A stretch of 64,000 bases of DNA from Chondrus crispus (Eukaryota; Rhodophyta; Florideophyceae; Gigartinales; Gigartinaceae): NCBI RefSeq assembly GCF_000350225.1, contig NW_005179053.1:119802-183801 (forward strand). Reading direction: 5' to 3'. Shown in pieces: positions 1 to 9,707 of this stretch (position 1 is its first letter; each line of letters opens with the position of its first letter). Both the position numbers and the translations under genes were made by a program. The notes under the pieces were generated by a model. The model saw only the letters and a list, made by a program, of their open reading frames with translations. It was not told the DNA's origin and made no database searches.

Positions 1-450
1 ACAGTGGTCTCCCTCAGACACAGCTCCTCACGTTGCAAAGAATGGATCCGTGGATTAAAACATAATCGTCAAAATTGCAGAACACATAAACAAGCATGCT
101 CGGAAAGCCATCTGCTCAGAAAACACTTTGTGCTTTTGGTGGACGGAAACAGCTCCTGTGACGGGCTACAGTGCCTTAAGACGTGTGAAAGATCGAATAT
201 TATCGTTGTGCTGCTCCCCGCAAACACAACGCATATTGTCCAACCTGCGACTAATTGGTGAATCGCTCATTTCAGCGAACAGTGCGTAAGACAAGGGACG
301 AATTGCTCTCAATGAGCCATTTATCATGGGCGACTACCTCTTACAAAACAAAACTGGCAGTTGCAGACCACCAGTCCATCACACCCGCCGATGCTCGACC
401 GTCGTTCGTGAAGTGTTGTATTTGGCCTATGGATTACCGTTTTATATACC
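1..450 (+). pseudogene. Broken pogo/Tigger-like DDE transposase fragment
   Basis: The window opens inside the catalytic half of a DDE_1-type (pogo/Tigger) transposase. Positions 4-261 encode FVLLVDGNSSCDG, the second catalytic Asp block, followed by NIIVVLLPANTTHIVQPATNW, which matches the family's 'LPPHTTHxLQPLD' block. The protein continues in another frame from about 255 with FQRTVRKTRDELLS and then ITPADARPSFVKCCIWPMD, the usual tail of the domain. The frame change near 255-261 shows an indel. The Leu-Asp that should carry the third catalytic acid in 'LQPLD' reads Ala-Thr here, so the copy is dead on two counts. The N-terminal DNA-binding part lies outside the window. Identification rests on recalled family motifs. 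The downstream frame 741-956 (with RRESFCDKENVDP) could be a further piece, but I cannot show it. Confidence 0.72.
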
Positions 451-1924
451 TTTCTCCCTCTGATAGTGCTCCAAATGGCCTCGAAACAAGATCAAGTACT
501 TCATATCCAAGTACAGGCCAGCAATTTGTCAATTGGACCTCACATAGGGTCATGCCGATGCAAAACCTCAAACTACAAAAAAAAGAATGTCATAAACTGA
601 CTGACGGCAGGCCACTCGCCTCCCGCGCTCTTGCACAGGTTTCTTGTCTTCTCCAGTCCTATTAAGGAGTCCAGAACATATTATCACACGAAATCCCTGT
701 CCATAAACCGGCACCCTGCACTCGCACAACACGTAAAATAGTGGAAATGCAGGGAGCAGCTGTTGTTACTTTGAATGTTTCTCAAAGGCTCTCGGAGGTT
801 GACGAAACTTCAAATCGCGAACACGAGAGCTCACAGGCTATCAAGACGCACAATAGGCTGATGCGGAGGGAGTCATTTTGTGACAAAGAAAACGTAGATC
901 CTGCTGGAGAGGCGAAGGCTACTCGAAACCTAGAGAGCAGTTTTCGGATTCTTTAGATGATGTTCCCCTGCGTCAGTGGCCGACAGGGAGTCGGTCTAGT
1001 GTCAAGGGGAAACGGGAGAGTCGCGATTCCGGTCCGCAACATGCCGCAGCACAACGTCTTCTCGGTTTGTCGCAGCCTAGGAAAATGTTCTGCGGTAGGG
1101 CCCCAAATTGAGCCGAATGGTACGTGGAGCAGTCAAAGAGAGATTTTCTGGTACTGAAAATCAGGCCAGTGCAGGGGTAAGATGGCCGAGTTTTGGAAAA
1201 TTCTAAAGTTACCCAAATTGAGCCGATGAGAAGGGTACTGTACCAGTTGAGAGGCCATTGATTTGGTTTTATCAACAAGTACCTAGCTGGAGCATTAGGA
1301 ATGCAGTAGCTCTGCAGTAGCGATTTAAGTAGAGAAGATTGCGGATAGATATCAAGATTAACCAACAACAAACAAGAACATGAACTCAAAAAAACAAAAC
1401 AACGCAAAGCCTTGATGCTACGACCACAAATTAAAGTGCAACTAATCCGCCATAGTCGAAGGCTCGACAAAGTATCAATCGTTGACAACCAAGCAGCGAG
1501 AAGCCTGTAGAACCACGCCGAGACATCGTTCGATATCTGCATCTTAGTAACTTCCGCACGGAATCAGCCTATCCAACTCGGCACCGCTGTCTTAGGGCAA
1601 AGTCAATTTGCTGCATTCTCTGCCTCCGCTATTATACCTTCCTGTCGTACGCGGCCCGTCTATAGACGAGCAGGGGGAACCAACTCTACAGTTCCCCCCG
1701 TACACGGCACAATCTATTGGAAGGGTTGTATTTCACGAATGTTCTTCACATTGAAGTCATACATACATTTACTTTGGTCACTAATCTAAAAAAGCAAAGA
1801 ATAATAGTTACAGTTTTGACACAGACAAAACAGCCTTCTTCAATAGCAATTTAATGATAGTAGCAATTTTTAAATTCATTTCCAACTCTGATCAAGGCTG
1901 AGGTGCCAAGAACAAGTACGCAGC
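451..1924. other. Intergenic; no supported gene
   Basis: AT-richer than the rest of the window. Several short frames occur on both strands but none shows a domain. The 16-base phrase around CCAAATTGAGCCGA occurs twice (about 1102 and 1211). A basic, low-complexity plus-strand reading after 956 (SRSSVKGKRESRDSG) may be a tail of the upstream transposase or chance. Confidence 0.5.
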
Positions 1925-2420
1925 GGAGTAGATCTACATCTCGAGGCCTGGCCGGGGTACTGGGTGATGTTCTGGTGCCGACCGGAGAAGAAAAATCGCT
2001 ACACGCACGTGCATGACGCAACCGCTATCGGATTACTTTCCAAACCTCATACGCGGCTGTCGGGCGAGCGTCTCACGCAAGCTAGAGAGTCGCGTACGCA
2101 GTTAAAATTAGGGTATGGGTTAGCCGCGGTAGTGGTCTGACCAAGCCCAATGCGTGCCTCCCCTCCACAGCCGGCGCCCATGTGGTATTTGCTGTGCAAA
2201 GCTGCATATCATACCACAGTACAGCACGTACTGTGCTGTAGTATTTTATTGTAGCCAGGGCGGGCCATCCTCCACTGTAACGCTATCAGCCAACGGGGCT
2301 GACAGCGCACGTGCAATACATGTGTATTTGCATGCGCTGTAAGATGTGCGCACGCTCTAAGGGCCGTACCTTACAGCGAGGGATCTAATTGTAAATCTAA
2401 TCTCATTCGGTTATGCTACA
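1925..2420 (-). repeat. Decayed Ty3 LTR (element R), minus orientation
   Basis: The right end GGTTATGCTACA at 2409-2420 is the reverse complement of the LTR start TGTAGCATAACC found in Y. It is followed at once by a C-rich tract and CTTAAG, the reversed polypurine/hairpin module that precedes the 3' LTR in V, Y and Q. A degraded copy of the conserved LTR hairpin lies at 1956-1979, with GGTACTGG on one side and CTGGTGCC on the other. A U3-type palindrome remnant (CAGCC, short loop, GGCTGACAG) is near 2289-2310. The left boundary is approximate because the far terminus is not recognisable. Confidence 0.6.
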
Positions 2421-2828
2421 CGGCCCCCTCCTTAAGAGTGAACATCTGCGTTGACGCGTTTTTGAAGGACCCCCTGCTTTCCTACGTCCCATTCTATCCC
2501 TCCTCACATTTCTTGCAGTCATACGTCCTTTTCGCGGTGTCCCGCTTGTTACGCTGTCGCGCGCCTCGCCTCCATGGTCTCTTTCTCCTGTGGGTCGTTG
2601 TCCCTTCTCTGCCGGTTCGACCTCAGCGTCCTCTTGCGGCGGCCATCCATCTTCCGTGGCAGACCGCCCAGGAAGCGCCGCAATCCGTCGCGCCGTTTCG
2701 TCCCCGCGTGACCACTCTTCGGCCTCCCCGCCTCATTTCGTCGCCTCATTCTCGGCGCCGGCTTCGGGCGCTGCCAAGCCCTCGTCCATAATGGACAATC
2801 CGCCATTCGCGGCGCGACCAATGATACC
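2421..2828 (-). other. Remnant of the 3' internal region of element R
   Basis: It begins with a damaged copy of the pol-end/LTR-proximal module: C-rich tract 2423-2431, CTTAAG, then GTGAAC-ATCTG-CGTTGAC near 2438-2455. In this element's orientation that reads as the hairpin plus polypurine tract just before the 3' LTR. The rest is GC-rich without a convincing frame. Small overlapping frames on both strands (about 2438-2842) look like shadows. LTR A cuts it off at 2829. Confidence 0.45.
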
Positions 2829-3434
2829 TGTAGTATAACCACAAAAGAATTAGATTAGAAATTGGATCCGGCTCTGTAAGGCACGAACCTTACAGACAGC
2901 CGATACCACACGTGTGTGGGGGCACGCGCCCCCACGTGTACTATACGTGTACAAGACGTATACAGTCAGCCCTGTCGGCTGACAGGGCCGACTACAGTAG
3001 TGCCGCATAGTACAGTACGTACTGTTCTAAGTTACGATAGACTAATTGTACATTAAATGACGGAGCGGACGGGCGGCGGCGAAGGGGGACAAGCACGGAC
3101 TTGTCCACGACCTACCGCCTAGGTCTGACTTCCAGCTTATCCTAAGGAAGCTTCCGTTAGCTACCTTAAGGCGAGACCGAGCGCGGGTAGAGGACGCGCG
3201 AGCACGCGAGCGAACCTAGATCCACCTCCGCCCGTCAGCGCTGGAACGTAACCCAGCGCTGCTCCGGGGCGTCGAGGCGTAGATCGGCCCGCGCGTGTGC
3301 GCGTCCTCCCCCCGATCCCGCTCTACCACGCTACCCGGGCCCGTGTTCTGGTTTCGTTAGCTGGTCCGACTTCCCCCGTCTTCTCGTACGTACGGGTCTT
3401 CCAGGACTAAGCATACACCCCTATCCGTTTAGGG
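2829..3434 (+). repeat. Ty3 LTR A (solo or truncated)
   Basis: Starts TGTAGTATAACC and carries the series shared by these LTRs. First comes a U3 palindrome (CTGTAAGG, 6-base loop, CCTTACAG, about 2875-2896), then a CAGCC/GGCTGACAG palindrome. Next are a TACATTAAAT core-promoter-like stretch (about 3048) and the CCTCCGCCCGTC-hairpin-GCTCCGGGGCGTCGAGGC block at 3225-3278. The hairpin stem is AGCGCTGG (3237-3244) with CCAGCGCT (3253-3260). The U5 end stops at CACCC...GGGTG without the expected ACTACA, because LTR B begins there. No matching second LTR is in view. Confidence 0.7.
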
Positions 3435-4028
3435 TGTGGTATAACCCCAAACGGAAATTAGATTAGGATCGGATCAGGGACAGTAAGGCAACGAGCCTTA
3501 CAGCCATGCGCGCACACACGAGTCCTCCGCGTGTACGGGACGCGTACTACACGTGGAATGTCATCCCCGCCGGCTGACAGCGTTACAGTGTCGGTAGACC
3601 GGCACTACTGTAGAGTTATGATAGACTACAATGTACATTAAATATGAGCGGACCGCCGGCGGTGGAGGACGACAAGCAGGGACTTGTCAAGGATCCTCCA
3701 CCTTGGTCCGCCCGCTTACTTTTAGGTACTTCCGTCCGTTTTACCTAGGAGTCGCACCGCGCACGGGTTGAAAACGCGCGTAGCACGCCCACGAGCCGGC
3801 TCCACCTCCGCCCGTCGGTACTGGATCGTCACCCAGTACCGCTCCGGGGCGTCGAGGCATAGAAACGCTCGCGCGTGCGCGCGTCCTCCTCGATCCCGCT
3901 CTACCACCGCTACCTCGAGCCCGTGCTCGGTACCGTGGGTGGGCCGTGCTTCTGTCTTCCCGCCGATCGGGGTCTTTCCGAACTGTCAGTACTCACCCCC
4001 CTCGTCGTTGGGGGTGATTATACTACAA
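3435..4028 (+). repeat. Ty3 LTR B, solo, with TSD TAGGG
   Basis: Runs from TGTGGTATAACC to ATTATACTACA. It is flanked by TAGGG at 3430-3434 and 4029-4033, a 5-bp target duplication if one extra A is counted as the LTR end. Core promoter-like ATTAAATATG is at about 3631. The shared hairpin is GGTACTGG (3817-3824) with CCAGTACC (3833-3840). A U5-terminal hairpin is CACCCCC (3994-4000) with GGGGGTG (4010-4016). It is related to but clearly different from LTR A, so the two are not the pair of one element. Its right side abuts an interrupted copia gag. Confidence 0.72.
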
Positions 4029-4265
4029 TAGGGAGAGACCAATCAGTGCTTTAGCTTTACTGTCACCTCTGATCCACTTCTTACGCTCTTCCGCGCGTTC
4101 CTCACTCGGAACTCTTCCCTCAACGATGTATTGGTCAACATCACGTAGAGCAAGCAGAAGTTGTATTTTCTGCTTCCACACGTAGAAGTTGGAGTCCGTC
4201 AGTTTGTCGATTCTGATGGATCCTCCTCCTCCTTGATCTTCCATTTTAGTGCAAATAAACTTCAA
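4029..4265 (-). pseudogene. Ty1/copia Gag N-terminal fragment (left arm)
   Basis: On the minus strand this encodes a start resembling copia Gag of the UBN2/DUF4219 type: a basic start, then KLTDSNFYVWKQKIQLLLALR, DVDQYIVEG and KKWIRGDSKAKALIGLSL. It breaks off at the edge of LTR B after about 80 residues. The same protein start occurs on the plus strand at 7446 (KLTASNFYIWKQKIQLLLAL), so the two fragments are inverted relatives. Gag of this type binds RNA and forms the particle shell; only the first part remains. No protease, integrase or RT follows. Confidence 0.8.
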
Positions 4266-5468
4266 GTATTCGAAAATCCGTTCGGGGATCCCAAGCCGTT
4301 AACCGATAGTCAACACAATGGCAAGCCCACCCGTCTAGGAAATTCGATATGATTACTACGAAGTTGCACTAGGAGAAATTTGCGAACAGATATGTGAATT
4401 TATTTGGATGAAATCCCTAACTATTCTGTTCACAAACTACCTTTAAGTGTGCGGCACCGTTCTCGTGGCACTTCAGGTGCCCGTGAGACTCAAAGACGCG
4501 ATTGCAAGGGATACAACGCGGAGTCTCCTTAGCGTTGGCAACTTGAATGCGATGAGACCTAGACTGAATGTGGTCGTAAAAGGCCTTCGCACTATTGCCA
4601 CTAACGCCGCACACTTTACAATACCGCTTATACCGCGGGCACACCTTACGATTCCTCTTGCGCTCACGCTTGAACTGCTTATCCGCGAGAACAGCCGCTT
4701 TCCGAGCTGAAAGTCGATGCGTTGTTCTCTTTATTGTGCGGGAACAGAGCGCGGAATACGAGGAATCCTATAAGGTGCGCTACTCGAGGAGGGACCCGGA
4801 AGCGCGAGCCGAGGCGAAGGTTGATCCTCAGGCTCAAGCACCTCAACGGATACGACCTCCGATGTCCTAACCGTTCGACCGGTGACCAGCTTCCCAGGCG
4901 CAGAGCGCACCGGTACTAATTCCAGATCTAACACAACCCCGTAAAAACAGGTATTCACAATAAGGAATATGAAGATAATCGTCAGTAACAGATTTTGGAA
5001 TTATTGCTCTTAAGAACCACCAAAACGTGCAAAGACAGTCACTTAGATGTGTAGGAAATGGAAAGAAACTCAAAACTTACTTTGCATGAGAGAACGAAGA
5101 AAAACCAAATGCGAGATTGATGACGACGGCGGTAGCGGGAGCGGAAACGAAGACGAAGACCAAAGACAGAGACAGCAGCAAGAACCACAGCAAGAACAAA
5201 AGCCAAACCAAGAACGAAGACAACGAAGACAGCGGGAGCGATGACCAAAACCAATTGACACAAGAGAGCAAGAACGACAGCAGCAGCGAAAACCAAAACC
5301 AAGAACAAAGGCAAGAACGAGAGCGACAACGACAGCGAGAAGACCAGCGGAAAGAACGACGACAAACGGCAGCGAAAACGACAGCGACAACGACGGCAGA
5401 AACAACGAAACGAGAACGACAGACTCATGCAGTGAAACGACAGCGAGGGACTGGGCCCATAACCTAAT
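4266..5468 (-). repeat. Copia leader and LTR, left arm (minus orientation)
   Basis: Positions 4289-4340 are the reverse complement of 7352-7400 (TTGTGTTGACTATCGGTTAA and neighbours), so both copia fragments share the leader just before gag. Farther out, 5100-5450 is strongly purine-rich, the mirror of the pyrimidine-rich 6370-6620. The outer end CTGGGCCCATAACC (5451-5464) mirrors GGTTATGGGCCCAG (6349-6362). I cannot fix the exact LTR/leader boundary. A zinc-finger frame lies inside (separate entry). Confidence 0.55.
4417..4768 (-). CDS. Open frame with two C2H2 zinc fingers, no ATG
   Basis: The minus strand is open from about 4768 to a stop at 4417. A basic stretch (KRERKRNRK) is followed by CKVCG...FYDHIQSRSH (Cys-x2-Cys, then His-x5-His spacing). 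A second finger is CIPCNRVFESHGHLKCHENGAAH. The wide His spacing and the 'HIxSxxH' pattern resemble U1/matrin- or JAZ-type fingers, which bind nucleic acid. No in-frame ATG exists; the first candidate start is a GTG at 4644. It may be a 3' exon, a captured host piece or a decayed gene. It has the same orientation as the copia gag fragment 150 bp downstream, and the right copia arm shows no counterpart. Confidence 0.5.
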
Positions 5469-5473
5469 GGTTG
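5469..5473. repeat. TSD of the old X copy (GGTTG / GGTTA)
   Basis: GGTTG here and GGTTA at 6349-6353 flank the minus-oriented X copy. The single mismatch suggests age. Removing X restores a 32-base palindrome with CTGGGCCCATAACC and GGTTATGGGCCCAG as arms. Confidence 0.55.
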
Positions 5474-6348
5474 TTGTAATTCTACGACCACATGCTGATA
5501 TGCATGACACACGACGACAGGTATGACACGTGTAAAATTGAAAACACTCCGCGTGACGAGCTCAGCAAGTTTGATTTTCAACGTGTACACGTGTGATTTC
5601 TGTACACGGTTGCACTCCACAGTACTTCAGGAGCAAGTTTGGTTTTCAACGTCTACACGTGTGAAATATGTACACGGTTGCACTGTACAGTACAATCTGA
5701 GCATGTTTCATTTTCTTCGCCCGACACGTGTATGACCTGGACACATGTCTTCATTACACTTTCGGACTCGTACAGTACGCCTGCAGTCTTACAGACAAAG
5801 TATAGAACCTTGGTGGCGGGTGCCTGGCACGTGCCAAAGGTTTACAGCGTCCATGGAGTGCAGCACGGGTACAGCAGGACACAAAGATACCGTTGCGCGA
5901 GTTTTGAATTCGTAAGGCAAAATGTGCACTGTAAACAGTCCTTGCAAGATTGATTTGAATTCGTAAGGCAACGTGTGAGCTGTAAACGTGCCTTACGAAT
6001 TTGTGCCACGCTGGATCTGGAATAGTAAGGGAATTTGTGCTTTGCTGTACTTTGTTGTACTGCCTTACTAATTTCTCCGTCATGACAGTGGTAATTCGTA
6101 AGGCGGTTTTCTGGTCTGTTTGTTGGGCCATCGCCAGTTTGGCTGAGTAGTAAGACGGGCACATGTGTTAGAGCCAATACATTTGTAGTATGTGTGTCGT
6201 AGTGTTTGGTAGCAGAGTTCTAGGAGATTGCAGAAGTGTATAAGTAGTGCCAGAAGTTGGCGACTCAAAGTAAAATCGGTACCCAATCCTTCAACTTCAC
6301 CTCATCAACCGTCCTTCGAATCCCCTTCGCCCCGCTGACCTACCAATA
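5474..6348 (-). mobile_element. Element X, old diverged copy
   Basis: The right end (AAGTAAAATCGGTACC, then CTTCACCTCATCAACC, ending CTGACCTACCAATA) aligns with the matching end of the younger X copy at 52856-54119. The left end (CTACGACCACATGCTG) aligns with GTGCGACCACATGCTG of X. It is shorter (875 bp against 1264 bp) and much diverged. It contains many ACACGTGT / GTGTACA palindromes and CCTTACGAATTC-type phrases. No coding frame. Confidence 0.7.
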
Positions 6349-7412
6349 GGTTATGGGCCCAGTTCAACGTTATTGTTCCGCTGTGTGAGTGTTTGTTCTC
6401 AGTTTCTGCTGCCGTTTTCGTCTTTGTTTCTGCTGTCGTTCTCGTTTTGGTTTCTGCTGTCGTTTCCGCCGTCGTTTTCATCGCCGTTGTCGTTCGTTTT
6501 GTTCTATCGCCGTCTACTTGCTGTCGTTATCATCTTGATCGTTCGTCTCCGTCTACCTGCTGTCGTTTCAACTTGGTGGATCTTCTTCGTGTCTGTCGCA
6601 GCTTGGTCTTCGCAATCGTTGTGTGAGCCGTGGGTGTAGTCCCTAGTCGCCAACGTACCATATCAATCCAAGAAGACTGCCCTTCGATCACGCCGGTGAT
6701 CGTCGTAGCTGCCGATACCCTCGCTCTTGGTGAAAGGCTGCCATTGGAAATCTGACTTGAGCGAGGGTCCGACCAAGAATCGTCGAGAGACGAAACACTG
6801 ATCCTCGGGGAGGATCACAGTGTACTGGTCTAGTCGATCCGCACTCTGCCTTCGGGAGGTGCGTCGGCGGTGTGGGTAACGCTCTCGGTATTAGCCCTAT
6901 AGGTACGACTTCGGTCCCCTGGGTGAAGAGAATACGTGCCTAAACACTGAACCTCTCACTATACGTGTATAAGGTTGCGTACCTTGATTAAGTTCGCACG
7001 GAAGAGGGTGACCCTAGGCGTGATTGTGAACAAATCACACGAGTACGACGAAGGCAGTTTCATTCCTGTGTTGTGGGAAACCTCATTGGGGTAGTACCGT
7101 ATCAAGTTTGGACAAGCCGATTTCGGTTGCAGGGACCGTTCGCGGTAGTGACCAAAAGTCCTGGTTCGTCTACAGGCAAAGTGTTGTGCTTACTCGTGCC
7201 ACGTTTGATTTAGTTCACAGTCGAAAGACCCGCACTGGCCGACATACAGGAGTAGCGCCCTAAGGCATTTTTAAGAAGAATACGCTTGTTCCACTCCGCC
7301 GGGAACAAGCACCAAGAACGTTTCCGAGTAATCGCTACAAACTTCTTATACGGGTGGGCTTGCCATTGTGTTGACTATCGGTTAACGGCTTGGGATCCCG
7401 GAACAGAAGACC
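6349..7412 (+). repeat. Copia LTR and leader, right arm
   Basis: Begins GGTTATGGGCCCAG and is pyrimidine-rich in 6380-6620 (repeats of TTTCTGCTGTCGTT). It ends with the leader shared in inverted form with 4289-4340, just upstream of the copia gag. The ORFs that fall in the pyrimidine tract are low-complexity artefacts. No stretch beyond the gag start codes for a recognisable protein. LTR limits inside this block are not certain. Confidence 0.55.
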
Positions 7413-7445
7413 TTGTATACTCGAAGGGTACATCCATTCGGCAAA

Positions 7446-7834
7446 ATGGATGACCAAAGCTCTGGATCGGTCAGAATCGAGAAGCTGACCGCATCTAACT
7501 TTTACATCTGGAAGCAGAAAATCCAGCTACTGCTTGCTCTCCGAGATGTCGATCAATACGTTTTTGATGATATCCCGGAGAATGCGACCTCAGATGACCG
7601 GAGAAAATGGATCCGTGGTGAGGCAAAAGCAAAGGCAGTCATCGGACTCACGCTTTCTGATGACTACTTGCAACATGTGCGAGGGTGTAGCAGTGCGAAA
7701 GAGACATGGGAAGCAATTCTGAATGTGTTTGAGCGTCATACTTTGCTCAACAAACTTGCCGCTCGTCGCGACTTTTACACTGTATCCATGCTCCCATCCG
7801 AGAAAGTTGTAGTGCAATACCCGTCTCGGGTAGG
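7446..7834 (+). pseudogene. Ty1/copia Gag N-terminal fragment (right arm)
   Basis: ATG at 7446 opens MDDQSSGSVRIEKL, then TASNFYIWKQKIQLLLALR, DVDQYVFDD, RRKWIRGEAKAKAVIGLTL and a WEAILNVFERHT helix, typical of UBN2-type copia Gag. The protein stays recognisable to about residue 128 (SEKVVVQY) and then runs into a polypurine tract and the LTR of Z. Normal copia Gag plus protease, integrase and RT should follow but are absent, so the copy was truncated by Z or by an earlier rearrangement. An upstream in-frame start at 7413 exists, but the ATG at 7446 matches the start of the left-arm copy. Confidence 0.8.
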
Positions 7835-7872
7835 GGGGAGGAAGGAAGTGAAAAAGGAAAAAAATTGGATAC
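7835..7872 (+). other. Polypurine tract beside the Z LTR
   Basis: Almost pure purine from the G run near 7836 to AAAAAAATTGGAT, directly before the LTR start TGTAGT at 7873. A polypurine tract normally precedes a 3' LTR, yet this LTR is followed by a primer-binding site. It may be the end of a lost upstream copy or chance. Confidence 0.35.
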
Positions 7873-8744
7873 TGTAGTCCGGGTTTGGGGGACACGCGTG
7901 TGCGACGAAGCGCACGATTATTTTAATTATTTAATTTTATCTACTAATTAGATCTAGAATCTAGAGCCGGGAGCTACTGTACTCGCCCCGGCGGGGCTCT
8001 ATATACCTTAGCCCTCTGACCACCAAGTCAGTAAAGGTAACCCGAGTTGCCAGAGTCTGATATCGCCTTGGTTGAAGTCCGTCTTTCACAACACATTCCC
8101 TTTAACTACAGATTACTTTATCCTTTGCGCTCGGGGGTCCCCTTTTTCCTTATCAATTTTCCTTTATTTCCCTATCCTAATTTCCCTTAATCTTGAGTTG
8201 GTCCCACCTTGTAGGATTGCGATCCGCAACGTGACGTCATTTGCCATCGGGCTTTTGTGTTGGTGCACCAGTGGTGCTTTTCTCAGTGTTGGTTCCATCG
8301 GAATCTGGTTGCGACCGATCCGTTGTTGGTACTTTGCCATCGGGCAGTACGACGGTGTAGCGCTGCTACGTTTTCTTCTTTCCCGACGGGCTACGTTGCG
8401 ACGTCCCCGTCGAAGACCTTATCAAGGGTATAAGGTGTACAAGGCGCTCTTCGAGCATTGGATTTACGACCCATCGGACCAGGTTTACCTAAACACCCCT
8501 CCGAACTCGTCGAGCAGTCGCCTTTACAAGTCTCTACCACCATTTACCGATCCCGGGCTGGGCCCTTCTCTTTGCCCCCCCTCTCAGGGATCCGAGCTAC
8601 TGCGGGCCGCAAACCCGCCTAAAGAGGACAGGGAGCTTCGAACACTCCGTAGCGCTGTGCCGTTGGCAGTTGTTGTTTTTGTTGCTGTTGTTTGTGTTGG
8701 ACCGTCGGACCTTGGTCTCTGCCTAACAGGCGCATTGCACTATA
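7873..8744 (+). repeat. 5' LTR of Ty3 element Z
   Basis: Starts TGTAGT and ends ACTATA (ACTACA in the two tandem copies just downstream), giving inverted termini. A TGG-starting primer-binding site follows four bases later. It contains no convincing coding frame; the frame 8072-8764 is likely fortuitous. No second copy is present in the window, so its limits rest on the termini and on the primer site only. Confidence 0.6.
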
Positions 8745-8748
8745 AAAG

Positions 8749-8934
8749 TGGTCTCCCGACCTAGAATTTTTGTTTACTGTTCAGGAGACCCGACCTAGAA
8801 TTTTTGTTGACGACAGTCTCGGTCTGGAGACACACTACAAAAGTGGTCTCCCGACCTAGATTTTTTTGGTGTACAGGAGCCCTGATCAAGACTTTTTCCT
8901 ACGAAAGTCCAGGTCTGGAGACGCACTACAAAAG
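8749..8934 (+). repeat. Tandemly repeated LTR-end plus primer-binding site of Z
   Basis: TGGTCTCCCGACCTAGAA at 8749-8766 is the same 18-mer used as primer site in V and Y. The unit 'ACTACAAAAG-TGGTCTCCCGACCTAGA-leader-GGTCTGGAGAC' repeats: a first unit of about 95 bp from 8739, a second from about 8834 with primer site 8844-8860, and a third beginning ACTACAAAAG at 8925. The third is interrupted by X. After X the text resumes AAAAGTGGTCTGGG. A partial inner copy (AGACCCGACCTAGAA) lies near 8788. Confidence 0.6.
8930..8934. repeat. TSD AAAAG of the split X copy
   Basis: AAAAG at 8930-8934 is repeated exactly at 34731-34735. This shows that everything between is one X copy plus what later inserted into it. 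Confidence 0.85.
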
Positions 8935-8987
8935 TAATGGTAGGTTCGGATGGGCAAGGGAAAGAAGGAGGGCAGGTTGATGTGTGT
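8935..8987 (+). mobile_element. Element X, interrupted copy, left piece
   Basis: TAATGGTAGGTTCGG to GGCAGGTTGATGTGTGT matches the first 53 bases of the X copy at 27397. It is cut by the LTR of P. The rest of this X copy is at 33525-34730. Confidence 0.88.
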
Positions 8988-9580
8988 TGTGGTACAACTC
9001 CACACCGCGACCCCCGGCGGGAGATGAGAACCGCCGAGACGGGCGGTTACTACTGTAGTAATCGTGCACGCGCCCTCTGCGAGCACAGTAGTACCTCCAC
9101 GGCGTACACGTGACACAACCGTTGGCGCCGGTCGTGGCCACGGGCACACGTGTGCGACCCATCCGGTAAGTAATTAGCAATTAGTGGTTAATGGCACAAA
9201 TTAGCCAATTTAGTACAGTAGCTGGTATACAGTATGTAACAGCTACTGTAGCGGGACAGGTGTCCTGGCGTCCCACTTAGGGGTTAAGACCAGGGGCACC
9301 TGCCCCGTTCCAGTAAACGGGGGAAGACTCGCCTCCCTTCCCTTTACGGCTTTTTGCTAACTCCGTCCGGTTTTACCTCTAAGTCTCAGGCTTCTAACCC
9401 GTCACCGGCCGTCCGGATCTAACACCACCGACCGGCTGCGCGTCACCGGCCACGTGAGCCTTCCCTCTTTTCGAGTCCTTCCGTACGGTTTGCGCTCGCG
9501 TGGGTTACCCAGCGGCGCGCGCTCCCTTACCTCTAACCCCCCTCGTTCCGAGTGGTCGGGACGAAGGTAGTTATACCACA
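8988..9580 (+). repeat. 5' LTR of P
   Basis: TGTGGTACAACT at the start and AGTTATACCACA at the end form an imperfect inverted terminal repeat. The copy at 32932-33524 has the same length. Differences seen by eye: GGGGAAGAC against GGGGCAGAC and CCGTACGG against CCGAACGG. It lacks the hairpin block typical of the A/B/V/Y/Q LTRs, so P belongs to another lineage. A TGG-starting candidate primer site (TGGTACTCTTGTGGAGGG) begins at 9584. Confidence 0.9.
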
Positions 9581-9707
9581 TTTTGGTACTCTTGTGGAGG
9601 GCATAACTACAGAGGTTGAGCCCGCACTGGATCGCCAGCGCGAGCAACTACCGATCGGATTGAAAGAGGTCGAAAATCACCGCGTCGATCGCCAGTGATC
9701 ATCGACG

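Noticed and set aside
973-1542. 189-codon minus-strand frame
   Set aside because: No domain, Ser/Leu-rich, in a region without other coding signs.
2829-4028. LTRs A and B as the two LTRs of one element with internal region lost
   Set aside because: They differ far too much in U3, and B has its own flanking TAGGG repeats.
5039-5620. Overlapping frames of 116-193 codons on both strands
   Set aside because: Low-complexity purine or pyrimidine tract of the copia arm; composition alone opens all frames.
8072-8764. 230-codon frame in the Z LTR
   Set aside because: Lies across the LTR and primer site; no motif, so probably fortuitous.
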